This document shows, piece after piece, positions 35,449-44,701 of a DNA stretch of 64,000 bases. The translations under genes and the position numbers were made by a program. Numbering within the stretch: the stretch's first letter is position 1; each line of letters opens with the position of its first letter. Under the pieces are notes generated by a model, which saw nothing but the letters and a program-made list of their open reading frames with translations, searched no databases and was not told the origin of the DNA. The DNA comes from Chitinophaga oryziterrae (lineage in GTDB: Bacteria > Bacteroidota > Bacteroidia > Chitinophagales > Chitinophagaceae): contig NZ_WRXO01000002.1 of NCBI RefSeq assembly GCF_009758125.1, forward strand, positions 930,001 through 994,000, written 5' to 3'.

Positions 35449-36456
35449 ATGAATGCAATATTGCCCTCGGCGGGTCCCTTTATCATAGCTTTCTGGATTA
35501 TCCTGGCTATTATATTCTCAAGGAAAGAACAAACACGTGGTTTCGTATACACGTTAATGATCTTCGCAGCCGTTACTACTTCTTTATACTATCCGCAATA
35601 TTTCACACACGTCGGTGACTGGGAGTCTTCAAAACTGATCACTCCCTTATTACAGATCATCATGTTTGGAATGGGAACAGCCATGAGCTTACATGATTTC
35701 TATGGCGTAATAAAAATGCCCTTGGGCGTATTCACTGGTGTGATCTGTCATTTTACCATTATGCCTTTCATTGGCTGGGGACTGGCGCATCTCTTCAACT
35801 TCCCTCCGGAAATAGCCGCAGGCGTGGTATTGATAGGAACAGTACCCTGTGGTATGGCATCTAACGTAATCTCTTATTTAGCCAAAGCCAACCTGGCGCT
35901 GTCTGTAACGTTAACGGCTGTATCCACTATGCTGGCGCCGTTCGTTACTCCGTTCCTCATGCGCTGGCTGGCCGGTAGCTATGTAGATATCAGCGTTACT
36001 ACCATGATGTGGGATATCACCAAAATGGTAATACTCCCCGTTGCTGCCGGACTGCTTTTCAACCATTTCCTGAAAGGCCGTATGAAATGGCTGGACAATA
36101 TCATGCCTAAAGTATCCATGACTGCTATCGCTTTCATTATCGTGATCATCACCGCTCATGGACGTGATAGCCTGTTACAGGTAGGTATGTTACTCATCCT
36201 CTCTTCCCTTATCCATAATCTGTCCGGGTACGGATTAGGTTACTGGTTATGTAAACTGATAAAAATGAAGGAGCAGGACTGCCGTACCATTGCTATTGAA
36301 GTGGGTATGCAGAACGGCGGACTGGCATCTGCCATCGCCAAAAGTATGGGAAAGATTGCTACCGTAGGACTGGCACCTGCTGTATTCGGTCCTTTGATGA
36401 ACGTGACCGGTTCTCTGCTGGCTTCCTGGTGGCATCGCCATCCTCCCAAAGACTGA
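35449..36456 (+). CDS. BASS family (bile acid:sodium symporter-like) transporter
   Basis: A 335-residue inner-membrane protein with nine or ten hydrophobic helices. Family features are MFGMGTAMSLHDFYGVIKMP, GTVPCGMASNVISYLAKANL (first crossover), STMLAPFVTPFLMRWL and EVGMQNGGLASAIAKSMG (second crossover with the QNGG Asn). Bacterial BASS proteins take up organic anions, including 2-keto acids such as ketopantoate, with sodium. As last gene of the set it would import the product of the periplasmic enzymes. A terminator follows at 36484. Confidence 0.88.
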   Translation: MNAILPSAGPFIIAFWIILAIIFSRKEQTRGFVYTLMIFAAVTTSLYYPQYFTHVGDWESSKLITPLLQIIMFGMGTAMSLHDFYGVIKMPLGVFTGVICHFTIMPFIGWGLAHLFNFPPEIAAGVVLIGTVPCGMASNVISYLAKANLALSVTLTAVSTMLAPFVTPFLMRWLAGSYVDISVTTMMWDITKMVILPVAAGLLFNHFLKGRMKWLDNIMPKVSMTAIAFIIVIITAHGRDSLLQVGMLLILSSLIHNLSGYGLGYWLCKLIKMKEQDCRTIAIEVGMQNGGLASAIAKSMGKIATVGLAPAVFGPLMNVTGSLLASWWHRHPPKD

Positions 36457-36483
36457 TTCCCGCTATCCTTCGAATAATACCTT

Positions 36484-36520
36484 AAAGCCGTACCGGACAA
36501 ATTTCCGGCGCGGCTTTTTC
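36484..36520 (+). terminator. terminator of the BASS gene
   Basis: Outer stem AAAGCCG / CGGCTTT and inner stem CCGGA / TCCGG, followed by TT. The left arm, AAAGCCGTACCGGAC, is identical to that of the terminator at 37424. Confidence 0.8.
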
Positions 36521-36521
36521 T

Positions 36522-36529
36522 TATCTTTG
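36522..36529 (+). promoter_or_regulatory. -7 promoter box of the methyltransferase gene
   Basis: TATCTTTG is a perfect TANNTTTG match, just behind the previous terminator and 44 bp before the start codon. No clear TTG -33 element is seen at 19-20 bp. Confidence 0.55.
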
Positions 36530-36573
36530 CAGGGCAAACCGCGTTATAATTAACCCAAAAACATACACCAATC

Positions 36574-37422
36574 ATGGAGCGTAATTACAATACTATCAGC
36601 CCTTCAGCAATGTCATTGCTGCTGATGAAGGGAATGACCCCTATCCCTTATGCACGGCAGGCCGCAGAGCTGATGTCCTATCCCGAACAATACATTCCGG
36701 ATTACGACCGTAAAGAATTCATTTTCTGGGCAAGACTGGCACATTTCGAAAACCGTTACGCCAGTATCGATCAGTTGCTGGAAGACATCCCTGCAAAGAA
36801 CATCCTGGAATTATCTTCCGGCTTTTCATTCCGTGGCCTCGATGCCGTAAAAAAACGCGACGTCTACTATATTGATACTGATCTGCCAGATCTCATCAGC
36901 ACAAAAATCAACTTTGTAACTACCCTGCAACAGGGCGATTTTGAAACCAAAGGGACCCTGGAAACATTGCCGCTGAATGCACTGGATGAAGAACAGTTTA
37001 CCAGTATCGTAAACCGCTTTCCTCCCGGTGAGCTCGTCATCGTGAATGAAGGGTTACTGATGTACCTGGGTGATGAAGAAAAGAAAAAACTGCTGGGGAT
37101 CATTCATAAAGTGCTGAAAGAACGTGGTGGTTACTGGATTACCGCAGATATTTATCTGAAAGGGAAATTGAAAATAAAGCTGGATGATAAGTTACAGCAG
37201 TTCTTCGATCAGCATCGTATTGAAGACAATAAGTTCGACAGCTTCGAGGCTGCAGAAGCATTCTTCAACGAAGCGGGTTTTGTAATTGATAAAGTAGCAG
37301 AACCCGACCCCACCAAAACGACCGCACTGGAATATCTTTTAAAAACAGCCACTCCGGAACAACTGGCAGAAGGACGTAAAATAGGGAAGATAAGTGCCAC
37401 CTGGCGCTTGAAAGTTAAGTAG
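36574..37422 (+). CDS. class I SAM-dependent methyltransferase, leucine carboxyl methyltransferase (LCM) type
   Basis: A 282-residue cytosolic protein. The LCM/PPM1-like Rossmann core is seen in NILELSSGFSFRGLDAVKKR (SAM-binding loop), VYYIDTDLPDLISTK (acidic residue for the SAM ribose), LVIVNEGLLMYLGDEEKKKL and GGYWITADIYLKGKL. Bacterial members methylate small molecules or O-methylate carboxylates; the substrate is unknown. It is transcribed alone: it has its own -7 box and terminator and is flanked by two terminators sharing an identical 15-base left arm. Confidence 0.85.
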   Translation: MERNYNTISPSAMSLLLMKGMTPIPYARQAAELMSYPEQYIPDYDRKEFIFWARLAHFENRYASIDQLLEDIPAKNILELSSGFSFRGLDAVKKRDVYYIDTDLPDLISTKINFVTTLQQGDFETKGTLETLPLNALDEEQFTSIVNRFPPGELVIVNEGLLMYLGDEEKKKLLGIIHKVLKERGGYWITADIYLKGKLKIKLDDKLQQFFDQHRIEDNKFDSFEAAEAFFNEAGFVIDKVAEPDPTKTTALEYLLKTATPEQLAEGRKIGKISATWRLKVK

Positions 37423-37423
37423 A

Positions 37424-37456
37424 AAAGCCGTACCGGACGAGTCCTGGTACGGCTTT
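37424..37456 (+). terminator. terminator of the methyltransferase gene
   Basis: Stem AAAGCCGTACC / GGTACGGCTTT (11 bp) plus GGA / TCC with one bulge, directly after the stop codon. The downstream sequence is AGTTATC, so the T-run is within the arm. Confidence 0.75.
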
Positions 37457-37659
37457 AGTTATCACATATGATGGTACTTACGTACATCAGGTGGAATTAT
37501 AAAATAAAGACAAACGGGAATAAGAGCTTATAAGATAGAAAGAAAATGTGAAAAAACTACGCTTTTGGGATAATTTTTTACATTTCCCCCTGATCAGTGT
37601 GCCGTATTTGCGCTATAAATTGTATTTTGTTATCATTCCGCACCTAAAAAACCACGTAT

Positions 37660-38691
37660 ATGAACAATCCAAAGCACCGCAGGGATTTCCTGAGACAAAT
37701 GGCGTTATACACAATGGGGGCCGGCATGTTGCCTTCTGTATTGGCTGCCTGTAACGGTGGTTCTTCCGAAAAAACGGCTAAAGACAGTACTACTACAGCC
37801 ACATTACCCGGTGCCTCAGAAACAAAGCCTCTCTTTTTTAAGATTTCCCTGGCAGAATGGTCCTTCCACCAGGCGCTGTTTTCCAATAAAATGTCTCACC
37901 TGGATTTTCCGCTGAAGGCTAAAAAAGACTTTGGTATTGAAGCCGTGGAGTATGTGAATCAGTTCTTTAAAGATAAAGCAAACGATAGAGCCTACCTGGC
38001 AGACCTCAAAAAACGTTGTAGCGATAACGGCGTCCACAGCGTATTGATCATGTGCGACGGTGAAGGTGATATGGGAGATCAGGACCCTAAAAAGAGACTA
38101 AAAGCTGTAGAGAACCATTATAAATGGGTAGAAGCAGCGGAATACCTGGGATGTCACGCTATCCGTGTAAATGCTGCAGGAGAAGGAAAAGCAGAGGATG
38201 TGGCGAAAGCAGTAGTGGAATCCCTGGGTAAACTGGCGGAATTTGGTAATGCGCACAATATCAATGTAATAGTGGAAAACCACGGGGGCAATTCTTCCAA
38301 TGGTAAATGGTTGTCCAGCGTGATGAAAGCAGTGAACAGACCCAACTGTGGTACTTTGCCAGACTTTGGTAACTTCTGCCTCAACCGTACCAAACCAGAG
38401 GACAACACGCCGGAAGCATGGGCCAAAACAAAATGCCTGGAAGAATACGACCGTTACGAGGGCGTAACAGAACTCATGCCTTTTGCAAAAGGTGTAAGCG
38501 CTAAAACCCACGACTTTGACATCAACGGTAACTGCATTGAAACAGATTATCACAAGATGATGAAGATCGTGAAAGACGCAGGATATACCGGTCATGTGGG
38601 CATAGAATACGAAGGTGCACAGTTATCAGAAGATGAAGGGGTACGCAAAACGCTGGCATTACTGAAGAAGGTGGGAGCAGAATTAAGCTGA
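37660..38691 (+). CDS. Tat-exported sugar phosphate isomerase/epimerase-like TIM-barrel lipoprotein
   Basis: A 343-residue protein. Residues 1-31 combine a twin-arginine motif (HRRDFLRQ) with a lipobox (PSVLAAC, Cys31), so it is probably a Tat-exported lipoprotein. A Ser/Thr-rich linker follows ([15 protein letters not shown]). The xylose-isomerase-like TIM barrel covers about 50-343. Metal-site candidates are Glu in NVIVENHGG, Asp in GTLPDFGNF, His in SAKTHDFDI and Glu in [10 protein letters not shown]. Exported members of this superfamily in Bacteroidota act in periplasmic sugar or keto-sugar conversion, but the substrate is unknown here. It is monocistronic with two terminators downstream. 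Confidence 0.85.
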   Translation: MNNPKHRRDFLRQMALYTMGAGMLPSVLAACNGGSSEKTAKDSTTTATLPGASETKPLFFKISLAEWSFHQALFSNKMSHLDFPLKAKKDFGIEAVEYVNQFFKDKANDRAYLADLKKRCSDNGVHSVLIMCDGEGDMGDQDPKKRLKAVENHYKWVEAAEYLGCHAIRVNAAGEGKAEDVAKAVVESLGKLAEFGNAHNINVIVENHGGNSSNGKWLSSVMKAVNRPNCGTLPDFGNFCLNRTKPEDNTPEAWAKTKCLEEYDRYEGVTELMPFAKGVSAKTHDFDINGNCIETDYHKMMKIVKDAGYTGHVGIEYEGAQLSEDEGVRKTLALLKKVGAELS

Positions 38692-38774
38692 GTATAAAAA
38701 CAAACGATATACAAAGAGATCCTGTCAAAGGCAATGTCGTTTTATTAGCGACATGTTTGTAGCAAACAAATGAA

Positions 38775-38820
38775 GTAAAAGTCCTATCAGATGCTAGTCC
38801 GGTAGGGCTTTTACTTTTAG
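38775..38820 (+). terminator. first terminator after the isomerase gene
   Basis: Stem GTAAAAGTCCTA (38775-38786) with TAGGGCTTTTAC (38803-38814), one G-U pair, followed by TTTTAG. Confidence 0.8.
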
Positions 38821-38890
38821 TAACGTTTTTAGTTGAACTTCGCGAAGAAATACATATGTAATTTGTGGATAAAGCTCCCCTTGAAGTCAA

Positions 38891-38936
38891 AAAATGAAAA
38901 GCTGCCTCATAAATAAATGAGGCAGCTTTTCATTTT
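38891..38936. terminator. 20-bp perfect bidirectional terminator
   Basis: Arms 38891-38910 and 38917-38936 are exact reverse complements with loop AAATAA. An A-run opens and a T-run closes the stem, so it ends both the isomerase transcript and the minus-strand glycanase gene, whose stop is at 38949. Confidence 0.92.
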
Positions 38937-38948
38937 TAGTTTAATTTT

Positions 38949-41900
38949 TTAGTGTTTCACAACTTTCATCGTCTTGCTTTGAGCGCCTTGCCTGATATTG
39001 ATATAATAAATGCCGGGTTTCAGATCCTGGCCAAGCTGGTAGTAGGTGCCGGCATTTATTCTTGTAGAATAAATTATGCTGCCGGCGTTATTAACAATGA
39101 TAAGTACTGCTGACGCTTTCGAGGAAGAAGTCAATTTTACATTAAACACATTATTGGAAGGATTGGGATATATTTCCGTTGTAAAATCCAGGTTACCATG
39201 GGTGTTTAATTTGTTGCTTACTTCTGCGATCATGTTTTGGTTTGCAGTCACACTTTGCAGGGTGTCCCCGGGGGGTAAGGTGCGCACTTCAACAGCCGCT
39301 ATCGAGCCGCTATAAGGATCATACAATCCTTTTTTAGGGAAAAAAATCACCTGTATCAAACCTGCGTTGTCTGTTTTTGCTCTGATGGTTTTAATAACAG
39401 CGGTGTTCAATTTGTTGCCTGCGGCCTGGTATATATTAAAGTCTATAAGGCTGTCGAGACCATTGGAGGCTTTTATGCTGAATATCCTGTTATTCTTCTG
39501 TGTATCTTGTGGCTCAACGAAGTGCAGACGGATAGCGTACACGGTATTAGGAGTGAGCCCACGCAGGTAATAACGCATCTGGCTGATATTGTCTTTGAAT
39601 ATGCGTATATACTCATATACCTGCGGAGGAGCCGGATCAGTTACCTGAGACACGTCTACAGGGGAATTCACTCTTTGTATCCAGGTATACCCAGCATGCC
39701 ATAGCTTATCGGTACCAGTAGGTCCTTCCGGAACATATTGAGCAAAGGTAGTATTGGCATACGGACTAGCAGGAGCGGGCGCAGTACCCGCGTTTATGCC
39801 GTAAACAGCCGATTTATTTGTCTTTAAAACTTCTATACAATAATCATCCACCCATACCGTGCCGGGTCCCACCTTAGACACCCAATAAGTAAGCCCTGTT
39901 GCACTGTCAGGCACATTGATCGTATCTCTTATCTGAGCCCAGTTTTCCTGGTATGCGACCACATTGTATACCGGTTTTGAATAAACGGCACCCGTAGCAG
40001 CGCCCTGATTATCTACAAACCCAACGCCATATCCTGCCCACCAGGGATAACCACTGGCCCCTTTTTCTACTTTGACCCATTGGGTAAATATGATGACGCT
40101 ACCGCCTCTCACTGGTATGGAATCTTGTATGTTCAAAGCGGTGTTTGCTGTAGTAGAACCCAGTGTGGCGGCTTTGTCGCCGGAATGGCCTTTCCCGCTA
40201 ACGGTGTACACCGCGCCCACCGTAGGGACTTTTTCGTTATAAGCTACCCAGTTGATAAGGTCACTTTCGAAACCATAATTGGGTATGCCTCCACATGAAT
40301 CATATGGCACTACTGTTACTGGCAAAGTAGTTGAAACGCCTGAGCCGTCCTGGGTATTGACGGTGATAGTCAGAGCGCCTTGTTTAATAGCAGTGACAAG
40401 GCCTGTGCTGTCAACCGTAGCTAAGGTTACATTGGAACTACTCCAGGTTACTTTTTTAATAGTGGTATTAGCCGGCAGGAAGGTAACTTTTACCTGCAAC
40501 GTATCCCTTTCCCCGATAATGGCGGTGGATGGTTGCAACGTAAGACCGGTGGCCAGTACATTGGCTACATGAATATTGGCCTGTGCAGCAATAGCCGGAT
40601 TGTCTGCCGCGGTAGCTGTTATTATTACATCGCCTTGTTTGATACCGCTGATAAGGCCGTTGTTGCTTACTTTGGCTACGGTTGTATCTGAGGATGTCCA
40701 TACTACCTCTTTATTGCTGGCTTTTGCCGGGTTGATGGTAGCGTTCAGCTGGAAGGATGATCCTGCAAATACATTGGCCGAAGTGCTATCCAGCGTTAAG
40801 GAGGTAACAGGTACATAGATTACCGTATAGGTTTTGGCAGCCGTAAAACTGCCTACTACAGATGTAGCGGTGATAGTAACTGTGCCCGCAGCTTTTCCTG
40901 TTACTACCCCATTCAGGTCTACGGTAGCGATGGCGTCATTGGAAGATCTGTACACCAGGTTCCGGTTGGTGGCATTTGCCGGTGTAGTGGTCAGTTTCAG
41001 CGTGTCTTTATAGCTCACATAGAGATTACTGCTGTCTGAATGGATGCTGATTCCCTGGAGCGGGATGATGGAAAGATCGAGGGCGGCTATAGAAGCGCTG
41101 TAAGGATCGTTGGTACCAACCTTAGGAATGAATTGCACAGTTATTACACCAGCGTTGTCAGCTTTTGCTTCAAGAGTGCGTGTAATCACGGTATTCAGCT
41201 TATTGCCTGCAGCCTCGTAAATGTTGAAGTTAATGAGGCTGTCTCTGCTGGTCTTCACATTAAACACCCGTTTGGCTTTGTCAACATCACTGGGCTCAAC
41301 AAAGTGCAGGCGCAGTGAATAGTTGGCATTGGGAATCAGGTTGCGGAAAAAATAACGCAATTGAGCTGTATTATTTTTGCCGATGCGCATATACTCATAT
41401 GCCTGGCGGGGCGCAGGCGTTGTTACCTGGCTCAGGTCCATCGTTGCCGCATTACGGACGCTCCAGGTATACCCTGCATGCCATAGTTGATCGGTTCCGT
41501 TAGGCCCTTCAGGTATATATTGGCCGAAGGCTGTATTCTGATACGGCGTTGAAGGGCTTCCCGTAGTTGCCGTTGTACCTGCATTGATGGCTGTCACAAT
41601 GGTGTTCACGATCAACTGCATGGTTTTAGTGGAGCCTCCGTCTGCTGTGGAAATGGTGAGGGTGGTAGTGCCCTGCTTTAAGCCGGTAACCACGCCGTTG
41701 ACATCCAGGCTTGCAATGGTACTATCTGCCACCGACCAGTTCAGGGTTTTATTAGTGGTATTTGATGGCGTAATAGTAGCGACAATCTGCTTAGGCGTAT
41801 TCATGGTACCATACAAGACACTGTCTATCGTAATACCTGTGGATACGACCGGAGGAATGACAACGACCTGCCTTGTACTTGTTTTTCCTCCATCGACCGA

Positions 41901-44390
41901 TGTAACGGTAATAATGGCGGTACCCGCATTTATGCCGCTTACCGTCCCGAAGGGGTCCACTTTAGCTATAGCGGTATCCGAGGAGCTCCAGGTAACGGAC
42001 GGATTGGTGGGATAGGTGGGGGTGAGCTTTACATTCAGCTTAACAGAGAACCCTTTTACCAGGGTATCTGATGAGGGATTGACTATTTCTACCGACTGAA
42101 GAGGACCAGCTACAGGAGAGCCAAAATAGATGCCATTCCCACTGATGGAAATAAACATTCTTCCCTTGTTGTCTGCCGTAATATTCTGCACCACGCCTGG
42201 CAACCGGTCTAAGATGGTCGTCCAGGTACGACCGGTATCATCTGAGCGGAAGGCGGCGTAAGTAATGCCGTTGATGGAAAGGTCCTGGCTGGTGGCGTAC
42301 AAAGCCAGGTGCGCATTAGCAGTGGTGTCGGACATAGCAGCAGCTATCCATTTGGGCTTAAAATCTACTCCACCTGCCTTACTGAATGTTTTACCAGTGT
42401 CTGAGGTATGAAAAAGGCCGCTGTATTGAGCGTCATTGTAAAATGCTATCCATACATCCCCTGTTTTCCCCGGCGTTACTTCAACGTTGGAGGTGGTGGC
42501 ATAAGAAGAGCCATCGGGATTGCTGCCGTTGTTTGCAGTAAGACCAGTGGCGGTTGTTTTCTGGAATGATTTTCCGCCATTGGTGCTTACATAAAACGAA
42601 CCGCGGTCCCAGATATAAAAGTAATCGCCGTTCACCTTGTCCGCTACGAGATGGTTTTGCCCGGGGTACAGGTTAAACTGTGGGCCTGCGGGTAAGATTC
42701 CCGAAGGAGCACCGGTGGATTTTGTCCAGGTGGTTCCAAGGTCTTCCGACCAGTAAACGTTACCCGGACTATTAACATCTATTTGGGTGAGCCAGAGGAT
42801 ATTCCTGCGATTAGCCGATACGGCTACACGCCCACGCAGGCCGGGCGATTTTGGAAAAAGGGTATAGGTATCGCCACCATCGGTGGAGTAACCCGCACGC
42901 GATGCGCTGAGTTGATTAGCTGCCGGGCCGTCGCAGCCTACACGAACAACAAAATTGGGATCTGTATACTGAAAAGCTACTCCCTGCATATTAAACGCAG
43001 AAGAGATGCCGTAGTGCAGTGCGGTGCGGGAAAGGGCACCCTGGGTCAACGGCTCCGTAAGGGAACGATGGTGGCCACCTCCGACATCTGCGGTAGAGGT
43101 GAGCAACAGGTTCTTACCACTGGGAGGAGCTACCATAGGGCCTGTTACCACGATCTCTTCCAGGCCTGCTACGCGGATTTTCCAGTTGGAAATGGGCGCA
43201 AAGATATTATCGGTGCTCAGCACGTCCAGCATATCGTTGATCCATACCCTGTCCGGGTAAAAAGGGTCCCAGGTAAAAGCAGCAGCATTATGCCCCGGTG
43301 AATTGTAAGGTACCCCGTCATTTTCCGAGTGTGGCGCTTCTGAATTATCGCGGGTGATCTTTCCCTGTGTATAGGAGCCGGGGGCTCCGCCCTGCCTTGA
43401 AATATAATAAGGATCTTTTTGCCAGGTGCCCCTGGTGCTTACAACGATATCATTTGAATTGGCTGGGTTCACCGCCACTTTAGCGAAGAATTGGTCAGGA
43501 TTATCTAAAAAAACAGGAGAGATGTCCTGCCAGCTGCCGGCCTTGTATTTGAATACACCCTTTTTAACGCTGCTGGAGCCGGCAGACACGTACAGGGTCC
43601 CATCTGCGTGAATCGTAGCCCGGCCTGGAGACAGGGGACTGTTGCTCATCAGTGTGAAAGAAACACCGCCATCTTCTGATACCCATATGCCTGTAGACCG
43701 GCCGATGTAAATCCGCCTGGTAACATTCTGACCATTTACAGCAAGGGTGCCGGAGCTTTTATCGAAAAGAATAAAGGCACAGGCACTCTGTGTATTGATA
43801 GCGCTTACCTGCGACCAGCTGGTGCCGGCATCTCCCGTTTTCCAGGCGCCATTCTGGTCTGTAACAACCCATACATTATTACTATTGGAGGGATCTACTT
43901 GTATACGGTCCCCGTAATACTGCGTGCTGTTGGGATGCACAACAATGGGAACATGCAGGTCAGTCCAGGATTCACCCCTGTCAGTACTCTTCATGATAGT
44001 ACCTACCCCGCTGGAGCCTTTGCCTGGCGCCGGACCGGCGCCGTTTTCCACAGTAGCATACAGAATATTACCGGTAGTATCACTGGGATCTACCCCCAGG
44101 CTGCCGCAACGCTGGTTAACTTCCCAATTCCAATAGTTGACCGGTATCTTTTTAAATAACATTAAATGCTCCCACTTCTGCAGGTTCTTATTCCATCGGT
44201 AAGGAGTACCTACATCTGTGGTAATAAAATAAAGATCGGGTACCATAGGGTGCGCTACAAAAGAGGGCAGCGAACCAGACCCACCTATCCGGACCTGGTT
44301 CCAGGTGTACGCTTGCGCGTATACACCCTGCGAAGCAGTCAGATAAAAAATTGTAAGCAGTAACGTGTAGTAAACTTTTTTCATCTTCAT
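38949..44390 (-). CDS. multimodular GH74-like glycanase with T9SS sorting domain
   Basis: A very large protein, 1813 residues from the ATG ending at 44390; the open frame extends further upstream but only here does a signal peptide start (MKMKKVYYTLLLTIFYLTAS). Residues about 28-760 are GH74-like twin beta-propellers with BNR motifs (STDRGESW, SEDGGVSF, STNGGKSF). Asp59 in TTDVGTPYRW and Asp435 in TADVGGG lie where the two catalytic Asp of xyloglucanases are expected. Then follow two BIG2 Ig-like domains, a malectin-like domain, three more BIG2 domains, a carbohydrate-binding-like module (from CGGIPNYGFESDLINW), a second malectin-like domain and a T9SS type A sorting domain (EIYPNPSNNVFNVKL to KTMKVVKH). 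It is probably a surface or secreted endo-xyloglucanase-type enzyme of the SusCD locus upstream. Confidence 0.85.
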   Translation of the reverse strand: MKMKKVYYTLLLTIFYLTASQGVYAQAYTWNQVRIGGSGSLPSFVAHPMVPDLYFITTDVGTPYRWNKNLQKWEHLMLFKKIPVNYWNWEVNQRCGSLGVDPSDTTGNILYATVENGAGPAPGKGSSGVGTIMKSTDRGESWTDLHVPIVVHPNSTQYYGDRIQVDPSNSNNVWVVTDQNGAWKTGDAGTSWSQVSAINTQSACAFILFDKSSGTLAVNGQNVTRRIYIGRSTGIWVSEDGGVSFTLMSNSPLSPGRATIHADGTLYVSAGSSSVKKGVFKYKAGSWQDISPVFLDNPDQFFAKVAVNPANSNDIVVSTRGTWQKDPYYISRQGGAPGSYTQGKITRDNSEAPHSENDGVPYNSPGHNAAAFTWDPFYPDRVWINDMLDVLSTDNIFAPISNWKIRVAGLEEIVVTGPMVAPPSGKNLLLTSTADVGGGHHRSLTEPLTQGALSRTALHYGISSAFNMQGVAFQYTDPNFVVRVGCDGPAANQLSASRAGYSTDGGDTYTLFPKSPGLRGRVAVSANRRNILWLTQIDVNSPGNVYWSEDLGTTWTKSTGAPSGILPAGPQFNLYPGQNHLVADKVNGDYFYIWDRGSFYVSTNGGKSFQKTTATGLTANNGSNPDGSSYATTSNVEVTPGKTGDVWIAFYNDAQYSGLFHTSDTGKTFSKAGGVDFKPKWIAAAMSDTTANAHLALYATSQDLSINGITYAAFRSDDTGRTWTTILDRLPGVVQNITADNKGRMFISISGNGIYFGSPVAGPLQSVEIVNPSSDTLVKGFSVKLNVKLTPTYPTNPSVTWSSSDTAIAKVDPFGTVSGINAGTAIITVTSVDGGKTSTRQVVVIPPVVSTGITIDSVLYGTMNTPKQIVATITPSNTTNKTLNWSVADSTIASLDVNGVVTGLKQGTTTLTISTADGGSTKTMQLIVNTIVTAINAGTTATTGSPSTPYQNTAFGQYIPEGPNGTDQLWHAGYTWSVRNAATMDLSQVTTPAPRQAYEYMRIGKNNTAQLRYFFRNLIPNANYSLRLHFVEPSDVDKAKRVFNVKTSRDSLINFNIYEAAGNKLNTVITRTLEAKADNAGVITVQFIPKVGTNDPYSASIAALDLSIIPLQGISIHSDSSNLYVSYKDTLKLTTTPANATNRNLVYRSSNDAIATVDLNGVVTGKAAGTVTITATSVVGSFTAAKTYTVIYVPVTSLTLDSTSANVFAGSSFQLNATINPAKASNKEVVWTSSDTTVAKVSNNGLISGIKQGDVIITATAADNPAIAAQANIHVANVLATGLTLQPSTAIIGERDTLQVKVTFLPANTTIKKVTWSSSNVTLATVDSTGLVTAIKQGALTITVNTQDGSGVSTTLPVTVVPYDSCGGIPNYGFESDLINWVAYNEKVPTVGAVYTVSGKGHSGDKAATLGSTTANTALNIQDSIPVRGGSVIIFTQWVKVEKGASGYPWWAGYGVGFVDNQGAATGAVYSKPVYNVVAYQENWAQIRDTINVPDSATGLTYWVSKVGPGTVWVDDYCIEVLKTNKSAVYGINAGTAPAPASPYANTTFAQYVPEGPTGTDKLWHAGYTWIQRVNSPVDVSQVTDPAPPQVYEYIRIFKDNISQMRYYLRGLTPNTVYAIRLHFVEPQDTQKNNRIFSIKASNGLDSLIDFNIYQAAGNKLNTAVIKTIRAKTDNAGLIQVIFFPKKGLYDPYSGSIAAVEVRTLPPGDTLQSVTANQNMIAEVSNKLNTHGNLDFTTEIYPNPSNNVFNVKLTSSSKASAVLIIVNNAGSIIYSTRINAGTYYQLGQDLKPGIYYINIRQGAQSKTMKVVKH

Positions 44391-44628
44391 AACAGTGGAA
44401 TTATTAAGGTTTGATTTAGATGATCTTCGTTTATGCTTTTCGTTGTTATGGACGTCCGTAACAACGTATAGGAGCATCCGTAGTAAACAAATATTTCCCC
44501 TCCCCGATATTTTTTGACGGGTAAGCCCCCAAAGGGATCATGCTTTGAGTCAATTGATTATTTAGCTATACTACATTTCCTGGCGGTGGTTAATCCTTCC
44601 CAATGGGCGGTTCTGAAAGAAGTGCAGG

Positions 44629-44684
44629 TAAGCCTTCCATCAGCCGGTGCGGGTTATTGTTCGACACCGCCGGCAGGAGGCTTA
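44629..44684 (-). promoter_or_regulatory. nested hairpin between SusD and the glycanase gene
   Basis: Outer arms TAAGCCT (44629-44635) / AGGCTTA (44678-44684) and inner GCCGG (44643-44647) / CCGGC (44670-44674). It lies directly after the SusD stop, in the 311-bp gap before the glycanase start. Lacking a T-run, it may stabilise the SusCD message or attenuate read-through. An imperfect -7 box (AATATTTG on the minus strand, near 44490-44497) may give the glycanase gene its own promoter. Nothing else is seen in the gap. Confidence 0.5.
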
Positions 44685-44701
44685 TCTTTCTGATAAGGGT
44701 A

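Noticed and set aside
31291..36456. The catabolic set as a polysaccharide utilisation locus
   Set aside because: No glycoside hydrolase, polysaccharide lyase or sulfatase is present; the enzymes point to amide or amino-acid-like chemistry instead.
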